The position numbers and the translations under genes were made by a program. A stretch of 13,859 nt of DNA from an uncultured Pseudomonas sp. (GTDB lineage: Bacteria; Pseudomonadota; Gammaproteobacteria; Pseudomonadales; Pseudomonadaceae), in NCBI RefSeq assembly GCF_946885885.1, contig NZ_CAMPHN010000113.1, positions 1-13,859 of the forward strand. Reading direction: 5' to 3'. The notes beneath the pieces are model-generated. The model was not told where the DNA came from, did no database searches, and saw nothing but the letters and a program-made list of their open reading frames with translations. Every line of letters starts with the position of its first letter. Position 1 is the stretch's first letter. This document shows, one piece after another, positions 1 to 7,797 of the stretch.

Positions 1-244
1 AGATGCCGTAGGGCGAGAGGAATACGTGGTCGATCTGCGTGGTGCCGTCTGGCGTGTTCAGGGTGACGTTGTGCAGGCGACGGTAGGTCTGCTTATCCAG
101 CTGCCAATGGGCAAACAGCCGCACCAGGAGTTCACCGATCTGGCCCTTGGCCCAAGGCGTCTTGAGCAGGCCGATCAGCAGCAGGGTGGGAATTAGCCAG
201 GTCATCATGTCGATGACGGGGCGAAGGATGATGCTGTAGTCCAT
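1..244 (-). CDS. NERD-domain protein, N-terminal part (runs off left edge)
   Basis: An open frame starts with ATG at 244 and continues past position 1, giving 81 residues. Residues 13-27 are hydrophobic, like a membrane anchor. From residue 33 the NERD (nuclease-related domain) pattern follows: KGQIGELLV with Glu38, then LHNVTL, PDGTTQIDHV with Asp72, and SPYGI at the cut edge. In the family this continues into a Glu-x-Lys nuclease-like core, often with a C-terminal zinc ribbon, but that part is outside the window. The start is supported by AAGGAAG five bases upstream. The gene is divergent from the metallophosphoesterase gene. The biological role of NERD proteins is poorly defined; DNA processing is inferred from the fold. 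Family assignment is fairly sure, substrate unknown. Confidence 0.82.
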   Translation of the reverse strand, partial: MDYSIILRPVIDMMTWLIPTLLLIGLLKTPWAKGQIGELLVRLFAHWQLDKQTYRRLHNVTLNTPDGTTQIDHVFLSPYGI

Positions 245-249
245 GCAAT

Positions 250-256
250 CTTCCTT
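250..256 (-). promoter_or_regulatory. Ribosome binding site of the NERD gene
   Basis: On the minus strand AAGGAAG lies five bases before the ATG at 244. It fixes the start of this truncated gene. Confidence 0.75.
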
Positions 257-334
257 GAGCTAAGCCGCTTGAGTGGCGCTCGTTAGCCGCGCGAGCAGGC
301 GTGCCGGAATTCCAGATACTTGGCACATGCCTGG

Positions 335-363
335 ATAATGGCTAATTGCCTTTAGTGGTTCAA
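335..363 (-). promoter_or_regulatory. Candidate sigma-70 promoter for the NERD gene
   Basis: On the minus strand TTGAAC (358-363) is followed by a 17-bp spacer and CATTAT (335-340). Each box matches four of six consensus bases. Transcription would start near 328, giving a leader of about 84 bases. The surrounding sequence is more AT-rich than the rest of the window, which fits a promoter region. Inferred from consensus match only. Confidence 0.45.
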
Positions 364-401
364 GGGCTTATCGACTATTTGCTAATGGTCGTCGGTAGCG
401 G

Positions 402-433
402 GCCTGCTGATTCTGCGTTACCAATCAGCGGGC
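402..433. repeat. Inverted repeat, 11-bp stem
   Basis: GCCTGCTGATT (402-412) pairs with AATCAGCGGGC (423-433) around a 10-base loop; one pair is a G-T wobble. No T-run follows on either strand, so it is not an obvious intrinsic terminator. It lies upstream of the NERD promoter boxes and could be an operator or a leader hairpin of the rightward gene. Confidence 0.6.
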
Positions 434-478
434 GTCGTTGCCCTGCACTCTACTCAGGTAGCTAGCTTGATAGCGGGT

Positions 479-495
479 CCTGCGCCCATCGCAGG
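479..495. repeat. Inverted repeat, 6-bp perfect stem
   Basis: CCTGCG (479-484) and CGCAGG (490-495) surround the loop CCCAT. It is about 85 bases before the metallophosphoesterase start and has no T-run. Role unknown. Confidence 0.5.
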
Positions 496-580
496 GTAGG
501 CGGATGCTGCAGTCGCGAGCCAGGAGCTATGCGAGGCAAGATTGGCGAGCGGCGCCGCGCAGTAACACCACTGAGAAACG

Positions 581-1321
581 ATGATGCGTATTCACCTGCT
601 ATCCGACCTGCACAATGAGTTCAGCCCCTTTACTCCGGAGCCCCTGGACTGCGATGTGGTTATTCTGGCGGGCGATATCGATATCAAGGCACGCGCTGTT
701 GAGTGGGCCAGGCAGTCCTTCTCGGGGCCGGTGCTGTACGTGCCGGGCAATCACGAGTTCTACGGTGGTCACTTGACTCACACGCTGCAGAAACTGAGAG
801 CGGCGCAGGATGACCGCGTTCGGGTGTTGGATCGGGATGAGGTGATCCTGGCCGGTGTGCGGTTTCTGGGGGCGACCATGTGGACGGATTTCGCCGCTAC
901 CGGTAACCCGCCGATGGCGTGTATGAGTGCGCAGAATGCGATGAACGACTTCCGGCAGATCCGCACGGAAAGCTACAGACGCATTCGGCCCGCTGATTTG
1001 ATTGCCCTGTCGGTGCAGACCAGGGATTGGTTACGCACGAAGTTGTCGGAGCCATTTGCGGGCCCTACCGTAGTGATCACCCACCACGCGCCAACGCTAC
1101 GTTCTCTCCAAGGCAACCCGCATGCCGGGACGCACATGGATGCCGCGTATGCCAATCGTTGGGAAGACCTTATGGGGGAGGAGCGGATAGCGCTCTGGGT
1201 GCATGGGCATTCCCATACAGCCGTCGACTATGACGTGGCGGGCACACGTGTGGTCTGCAACCCGAGGGGCTATCCGGGAGAGAAGACTGGCTTTCGTGCG
1301 GATTTGATCATCGATCTCTAG
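581..1321 (+). CDS. Calcineurin-like metallophosphoesterase
   Basis: This 246-residue protein carries the full set of metallophosphoesterase motifs: LSDLHNEF with Asp9 and His11, LAGDID with Asp32, VPGNHEF with Asn57 and His58, VVITHHAP with His168 and His169, and WVHGHSH with His208, His210 and His212. These residues bind the two-metal centre in the family, so the enzyme is expected to be an active phosphoesterase. The protein ends with a VCNPRGYPGE signature seen in a group of small stand-alone bacterial members. It has no signal peptide and is probably cytoplasmic. The substrate cannot be read from sequence. Start choice: tandem ATG codons at 581 and 584, with only a weak purine stretch (TGAGA) upstream, so either may be used. 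The gene converges on the lipoprotein gene 18 bp away. Confidence 0.9.
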   Translation: MMRIHLLSDLHNEFSPFTPEPLDCDVVILAGDIDIKARAVEWARQSFSGPVLYVPGNHEFYGGHLTHTLQKLRAAQDDRVRVLDRDEVILAGVRFLGATMWTDFAATGNPPMACMSAQNAMNDFRQIRTESYRRIRPADLIALSVQTRDWLRTKLSEPFAGPTVVITHHAPTLRSLQGNPHAGTHMDAAYANRWEDLMGEERIALWVHGHSHTAVDYDVAGTRVVCNPRGYPGEKTGFRADLIIDL

Positions 1322-1339
1322 GCAACGGTTGCGCATTAG

Positions 1340-1735
1340 TCATTCGGCAACTTCGAGCCTGTAGACACGCGTGGCTTGCATGCCGACGCATTGGGTGCCA
1401 TAGGTGCCAGCGGATATCTGTACTTCGTAGACCCCTGCTTTGACCGGCGTTCCTCTGATCGACCCATGGGCATCGCGGTTCTGGTGTTCAACTCGCAGCC
1501 CTTCAGGTAACGGACTCTGGTCGCTCACGTAAATGCCATGGACGGGCGAAGCGGTGTTGATCACTTCAAGGGGGACGTTGTATGGCTGCCCGACTGTGGC
1601 GATTGGCAGGCTACCGGGGAGCAATATCGGCTCTGAGCGGATCGCGCAGTTCATGACCACATTTCCAAACATGATCGCTTCACAGCCAGCGAGCGGCACC
1701 GCCAAGCAGAGGGTGAACAGCGCTTTGCGCAACAT
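1340..1735 (-). CDS. Small lipoprotein with a putative Ig-like (He_PIG) domain
   Basis: The 131-residue product begins with a lipoprotein signal: a basic n-region (MLRK), a hydrophobic stretch and the lipobox LAGC with the acylated Cys at 18. Glu at +2 does not match the Asp inner-membrane retention signal, so outer-membrane sorting is expected. Residues about 40-130 resemble a putative Ig domain (He_PIG type): a TVGQPYNVPL strand, LPEGLRV, then GSIRGTPVKAGVYEVQI, which matches the family's LPxGL and GTPxxxGxYxV signatures. Two further cysteines (30 and 116) could form a disulphide. The start is supported by GGAAGG eight bases upstream. The gene stands alone and is convergent with the phosphoesterase. 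Function unknown; surface or periplasmic binding is only inference from the fold. Confidence 0.75.
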   Translation of the reverse strand: MLRKALFTLCLAVPLAGCEAIMFGNVVMNCAIRSEPILLPGSLPIATVGQPYNVPLEVINTASPVHGIYVSDQSPLPEGLRVEHQNRDAHGSIRGTPVKAGVYEVQISAGTYGTQCVGMQATRVYRLEVAE

Positions 1736-1930
1736 CTAGGATGCCTTCCTTGCCGTGGATATTGCTGGGGATGTCCGTCCTCTAGGCGCCCGTGGGGCTG
1801 TCTGCATGCTTATCGCTTGCCGGGCACCGCAAAAAGCACACCCCGAGGTCATGCAGCGCTGCCCGGAACCTCCTACACGCCGCAGCCAGTACAGACGCCA
1901 TTCACAAAGGCCACTTATCGAGCAGGAAAC

Positions 1931-1957
1931 AAAAAGCCGCGCAGTGCGCGGCTTTAA
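1931..1957 (-). terminator. Intrinsic terminator of the tRNA gene
   Basis: AAAGCCGCGC (1933-1942) and GCGCGGCTTT (1946-1955) form a ten-pair stem with a three-base loop. Read on the minus strand the stem runs into a T-run at 1935-1931. It begins a few bases downstream of the tRNA 3' end and fits a Rho-independent terminator. The flanking A/T symmetry may let it work in both directions. Confidence 0.85.
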
Positions 1958-1960
1958 AGG

Positions 1961-2037
<77 letters not shown>

Positions 2038-2049
2038 TGAAGGCGCAGG

Positions 2050-2079
2050 ATTATACCGGTGCCTTCTCGCTGGTGCCAA
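2050..2079 (-). promoter_or_regulatory. Promoter of tRNA-Ile2, overlapping the rmcA stop codon
   Basis: On the minus strand TTGGCA (2074-2079, five of six consensus) is followed by 18 bp and a perfect TATAAT (2050-2055). Transcription would start about 6 bases before the tRNA 5' end. The segment after the -10 box, CCTGCGCC, is GC-rich, as in stable-RNA promoters under stringent control. The TAA stop of rmcA (2051-2053) lies inside the -10 box. Confidence 0.8.
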
Positions 2080-5000
2080 CCGAACGATGCGGGCCGAGGA
2101 AGTTATGGGCGAATGCGTCGGCGGGGAGGGGGCGGCTGATGACGAATCCTTGGATTTGTTCGCAGCCCTCTGTCGCCAGGAACAGCTCCTGGGCTTTGGT
2201 TTCCACGCCTTCGGCGATGACGGTGAGTTGCATACTGCGGCCGAGGGCGATGATAGCGCGGGTGATGGCGGCGTCGTTGGGGTCGTCTGGCAGGCCGCGG
2301 ACGAAGGATTGGTCGATTTTCAGGGTGTCCAGGGGCAGGCGTTTGAGGTAGCTGAGCGAGGAGTAGCCGGTGCCGAAGTCGTCGATCGCCAGCTGTACGC
2401 CGAGGGCTTTCAGTTGGTGGAGTATGGCCAGGGCTTCTTCGGCCTGGTTCATGATGAAGCCTTCGGTGATTTCCAGTTGCAGCAGGTGCGGGGCGAGTTG
2501 GCTGTCCGCGAGCAGTTGGGCGATGCGTTCGAACAGGTGGGGTTGGCGCAGTTGCGCGCCGGCCAGGTTGACCGACAGCGGACCAAAGTTTGCGTGCTGG
2601 GTCTGCCAGTGCTGCATTTGCCGGCAGGCTTGCTCCAGCACCCAGTCGCCGAGGGGCAGGATCAAGCCGGTTTCTTCGGCCATGGGGATGAAGCGGTCCG
2701 GTGGGATCTCGCCGAATACCGGGTGGGGCCAGCGGATCAGCGCTTCGGCACCGACCAGTTGGCGGGTGCGCAGGCACAGTTTGGGTTGGTAATACAGGCA
2801 CAATTCGTCGCGTTCGATGGCGCGCCGCAGTTCCTGTTCCATGGCCATGCGCTCGGTGGCCTGGAAGGTCAGGTTGCGGGTGTAGAGTTCGACGCGGTTA
2901 CGCCCTTTGGCTTTGGAGTGGTACATGGCGGCGTCGGCATTTTTCACCAGGGTGGCGACATCCAGGCCGTCGTCCGGGTACAGGCTGATGCCGATGCTGG
3001 CGCTGATGAACAGGTCGTTATCTTCCACCGTGAATGGCCGGTTGAAGCAATTCAGCAGTTTCTGCGCGACCAGCTCGGCGTCGCTCGCCTGGTGCAGGCC
3101 GGGCAGCAGGATGATGAATTCGTCGCCGCCGAGCCGGGCTACGGTGTCGATGTCGCGCAGTTGTTCTTTCAGGCGCGTGGCTATGCTGCTGAGCAGCTGG
3201 TCGCCGACCGGGTGGCCGAGGCTGTCGTTGATGTGCTTGAAGCGGTCGAGGTCGATGAACAGCACGGCGCCGTGGCGATTGTCCGCTCGGGCGTCTTCGA
3301 GTGCCGCGCGCAGGCGGGTTTCGAACAGCATGCGGTTGGGCAGACCGGTCAGCGGGTCGTGGTGGGCCTGGTAGTCGAGGCGGGCCTGGGCGTGTTTGAG
3401 CGTGCTGATATCGGCGAACACGCCAACGAAGTGAGTGATGTGCATAGCTTTATCGCGCACCGCGCTGATGGTCAGCCATTCCGGGTAGGTCTCGCCGCTC
3501 TTGCGCCGGTTCCAGATTTCGCCTTGCCAGTGGCCATGCTTTTCCAGCTGGAACCACATGGCGCTGTAGAAGGCGCTGTCGTGTTGGCCCGAGGCCAATA
3601 AGCCCGGGGTTTTGCCGAGGGCTTCGGCTTCGCTGTAGCCGGTGATTTCGCTGAAGGCGCGGTTGACCGCGGTGATGCGTTGTTTGGTGTCGGTGATCAT
3701 CACGCCTTCGGCCGTGCTTTCGAAGACGGTGGCTGCCTGTTGCAGCTTCAACTGCATGGCTTGGCGTTCGGTGACGTCGCGGGCGATGGTCAGCAGGCAG
3801 GGCTCGTCGCCGATGGGGATGAGCTGTGCGGACAACTCGCATAAACGTATGTCGCCATCGCGGGTGCGGATCGAGGCCATGAGTTCGCGTACGCTGCCAT
3901 GCAATTTCAGCTTCTCGATCATATTGGCTCGTTCCTCTGGGTTGGCCCAGATGCCCAGCTCGAGGGTCGTGCGATTGGCCGCTTCGCTGGTGCTGTAACC
4001 GGTGATGCGGGTGAAGCCTTCGTTCGCTTCGAGTAGCAGGCCGTCGCGCGCGCGGGTGATCAGCAGACCGTCGGGCGAGGCATGGAAGGCTTTGGCGAAT
4101 TTCTCCTCGGATACTTGCAGCAATTGCTGGGTGACTTTCAATTGGGTGATGTCGCGCACCGTCACCACCAATGCCTTGACTTCGGCCAGTTGGAAAGCCT
4201 GGGCGGAAACCAGCCCGGTGAAGAGCCGGCCGTCACGATGACGGAAGGGCATTTCCAGGTTGTGCAGGGTCTCGCCTTGCAGGCGTTTGAGCAGGCTCGG
4301 GCCGATGCCTGGGATGGCCCAGATATCTAGTTCGCTGGCAGTTTTGCCGATGGCTTCGGCAACCGATACGCCGGTCTGTTGTTCGAAGGCGCGGTTCACT
4401 TCCACCAGGCGGCCATCCTCATGGCGTGCGATTACCAGGATGTCCGGGCATTGTTGGAAGATCGAGGCGAACTTCTGTTCCGAAAAGCGCAGGGCTTGTT
4501 CGGTCTGCATGGCTTCGCTGATGTCGATCATCAGGCCGCTCATCACCGTTTCGCCGCCCTGTTTGCCGAGGGTGATGATGTCGCGAATCCACAGGATGCC
4601 CCCGTCTGCGGTGCGCATTCGATAATCCAGGCTATGGCCGCGGCCCGCGGCGCTCTCCTGTCGACGGAAGGCGATGGCCTGCGCGGCATCGTCCGGATGC
4701 AACTTGTTCAGCCAGAAGCCCGGTTGCTTCCAGTCCGCCAGCGGGTAGCCGAGCAGCTTCTCCGCGTGCTGCGAAACATAGGTGAAGGTGAAGTCGGACG
4801 GTTGCGCCTCCCAGGCGATCGCCGAGAGGTTTTCCACCAGATTCCGGTAGTGTTGTTCGCTGTTGCGCAGGCCGTCCTCAAGGGCGACGCGGGTGGCGAT
4901 CTCCGCGCTGAGGCGGCGGTTAATGCTCGCCACCGAGCCGATGATCGCCATGAGAACGAGGAGGGCCGGCACGCCGTAGAGCAGCAGTGTCGGCCAGATG

Positions 5001-5785
5001 CTGCGACGTTCGAGATCGCCGCCGACCCAGGGGGCTTGCAGGGTGGCGATCTCCACTGAGGTCATGTCGATGAACAGCTTGTCGAGGATGCCGGTCAGCA
5101 TCGGTTGATTGCGCGGAGTCGCCATCGCCAATTGGTAGCGGTAAGGCGTGTCGCCGCTGATGAAAATCCCTTCGAGCCTGAGTTTACGCAGGCTCCAGGC
5201 ATTCGAGGCGAGATCGCCGACCAGGGCATCGGCCTGGCCGCTGGCGAGCGCCTGCAGGGTGGCATTGACCGAAGGCAGCGGCAGCAGCTCGAGCTGCGGA
5301 TGTTTGCTGCGTAGCAGCTCATGGGGGGCGTAGTTTTCGACCACGGCCACTTTCAGGCCATGAAGTGCTCGGATGTTCGGTGGCTGCGGGCCATCTCTGC
5401 GCGCCAGAATGACGATCGGGAAATCCAGATAGGGGCGGGTGAACGCCAGATAGGCGTGCCGCTCGGGTGTGGCCATGACAGCGGGCAACAGGTCGAGCTT
5501 GCCGGCCTTGGCAAGGTTCAGCACTTCGCCCCAATTGGGCTGCTTGGTCGCTTCGACCTCCACGCCCAGGCGCTTTTCGATCAGGGCGATATAGTCGGCC
5601 GCCAACCCCCGGTATTGGCCTTGCTCGTCGATGAACTCGAAGGGTGGCCAGGACGCATCCACGCCCAGGCGCAATACCGGATGCTCAGCCAGCCAGTTGC
5701 GCTCCTCTTCGCTAAGCGTCAAGGCTGCAGCCGGTGCGATCCAGTAAACCAGGCAAGACAATAGGATGGCCGACAGTCTCGGCAT
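2051..5785 (-). CDS. rmcA: RmcA-type c-di-GMP regulator: periplasmic sensor, four PAS, GGDEF, EAL
   Basis: This 1244-residue inner-membrane protein has a signal peptide (1-21), a periplasmic SBP_bac_3 (Venus flytrap) domain (about 30-255, starting LRLGVDASWPPFEF), a membrane helix (264-288), four PAS domains (about 308-425, 434-550, 558-675, 682-797), a GGDEF domain (about 803-966) and an EAL domain (about 978-1222). RLGGDEF (884-890) is intact with the RxxD inhibitory site RDID five residues before it. The EAL domain keeps EAL (1014-1016), Asn1073, Glu1105, DDFG (1135-1138), Lys1156 and AEGVE with Glu1192, so both synthase and phosphodiesterase motifs are present. Length, domain order and position after rpoD match P. 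aeruginosa RmcA (PA0575), which lowers c-di-GMP in response to redox state and whose periplasmic domain has been linked to arginine. The ribosome site is weak; the start is chosen for its signal peptide. Confidence 0.88.
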   Translation of the reverse strand: MPRLSAILLSCLVYWIAPAAALTLSEEERNWLAEHPVLRLGVDASWPPFEFIDEQGQYRGLAADYIALIEKRLGVEVEATKQPNWGEVLNLAKAGKLDLLPAVMATPERHAYLAFTRPYLDFPIVILARRDGPQPPNIRALHGLKVAVVENYAPHELLRSKHPQLELLPLPSVNATLQALASGQADALVGDLASNAWSLRKLRLEGIFISGDTPYRYQLAMATPRNQPMLTGILDKLFIDMTSVEIATLQAPWVGGDLERRSIWPTLLLYGVPALLVLMAIIGSVASINRRLSAEIATRVALEDGLRNSEQHYRNLVENLSAIAWEAQPSDFTFTYVSQHAEKLLGYPLADWKQPGFWLNKLHPDDAAQAIAFRRQESAAGRGHSLDYRMRTADGGILWIRDIITLGKQGGETVMSGLMIDISEAMQTEQALRFSEQKFASIFQQCPDILVIARHEDGRLVEVNRAFEQQTGVSVAEAIGKTASELDIWAIPGIGPSLLKRLQGETLHNLEMPFRHRDGRLFTGLVSAQAFQLAEVKALVVTVRDITQLKVTQQLLQVSEEKFAKAFHASPDGLLITRARDGLLLEANEGFTRITGYSTSEAANRTTLELGIWANPEERANMIEKLKLHGSVRELMASIRTRDGDIRLCELSAQLIPIGDEPCLLTIARDVTERQAMQLKLQQAATVFESTAEGVMITDTKQRITAVNRAFSEITGYSEAEALGKTPGLLASGQHDSAFYSAMWFQLEKHGHWQGEIWNRRKSGETYPEWLTISAVRDKAMHITHFVGVFADISTLKHAQARLDYQAHHDPLTGLPNRMLFETRLRAALEDARADNRHGAVLFIDLDRFKHINDSLGHPVGDQLLSSIATRLKEQLRDIDTVARLGGDEFIILLPGLHQASDAELVAQKLLNCFNRPFTVEDNDLFISASIGISLYPDDGLDVATLVKNADAAMYHSKAKGRNRVELYTRNLTFQATERMAMEQELRRAIERDELCLYYQPKLCLRTRQLVGAEALIRWPHPVFGEIPPDRFIPMAEETGLILPLGDWVLEQACRQMQHWQTQHANFGPLSVNLAGAQLRQPHLFERIAQLLADSQLAPHLLQLEITEGFIMNQAEEALAILHQLKALGVQLAIDDFGTGYSSLSYLKRLPLDTLKIDQSFVRGLPDDPNDAAITRAIIALGRSMQLTVIAEGVETKAQELFLATEGCEQIQGFVISRPLPADAFAHNFLGPHRSVGTSEKAPV

Positions 5786-5808
5786 AGCAGTCTCGTTTTG
5801 GCGCTATC

Positions 5809-5827
5809 GGTCTATTGAGTGTAGACC
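5809..5827. repeat. Small inverted repeat upstream of rmcA
   Basis: GGTCTA (5809-5814) and TAGACC (5822-5827) flank a seven-base loop, 23 bases before the rmcA ATG. It could be an operator half-site pair or a leader hairpin. I found no good sigma-70 promoter next to it. Confidence 0.4.
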
Positions 5828-5853
5828 CGCTGCAAAGTGCCGCCGCACAAAGC

Positions 5854-5881
5854 AAAACCCCCGGTTCAGGGCCGGGGGTTT
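5854..5881 (-). terminator. Intrinsic terminator after rpoD
   Basis: AAACCCCCGG (5855-5864) and CCGGGGGTTT (5872-5881) form a perfect ten-pair stem with a seven-base loop, ending in TTTT on the minus strand. It starts four bases after the rpoD stop and closes the rpsU-dnaG-rpoD unit. rmcA therefore needs its own promoter or readthrough. Confidence 0.92.
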
Positions 5882-5885
5882 GTTG

Positions 5886-7730
<1,845 letters not shown>

Positions 7731-7777
7731 AACACCCTATCCACTGAAGGTCTTGGCGGGCTAAAAATAAGCCGCGG

Positions 7778-7783
7778 ATTATA
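7778..7783 (-). promoter_or_regulatory. Candidate proximal rpoD promoter (-10 box)
   Basis: A perfect TATAAT lies on the minus strand 47 bases before the rpoD ATG and 14 bases after the dnaG stop. No good -35 box lies at 16-19 bp; the best hexamer at 17 bp is GGCGCG, so an activator or another contact may be needed. It sits inside an imperfect dyad (AAGGTCTT at 7747-7754 and AAGACCCTT at 7791-7799). Confidence 0.55.
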
Positions 7784-7797
7784 CCCGAGGAAGACCC

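Larger units (their letters stand above)
245..580. other. 336-bp divergent intergenic region
   Basis: This spacer separates the divergent NERD and metallophosphoesterase genes. It holds the NERD ribosome site and candidate promoter and two inverted repeats (402-433 and 479-495). I see no convincing gene, RNA gene or clear promoter for the rightward gene. A 29-codon frame at 529-618 overlaps the start of the next gene, but its ribosome site is too close to its ATG. Confidence 0.7.

Noticed and set aside
132..326. 64-codon minus-strand frame at the left end
   Set aside because: It overlaps the NERD gene in another frame, which has a clear family pattern and ribosome site.
529..618. 29-codon frame overlapping the metallophosphoesterase start, preceded by AGGAG
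   Set aside because: The ribosome site is only about two bases from the ATG and the peptide is featureless. A leader peptide cannot be excluded but is not supported.
2087..3601. 504-codon open frame on the plus strand opposite rmcA
   Set aside because: It is an antisense shadow of the GGDEF-EAL coding region, with repetitive composition and no family match I recognise.
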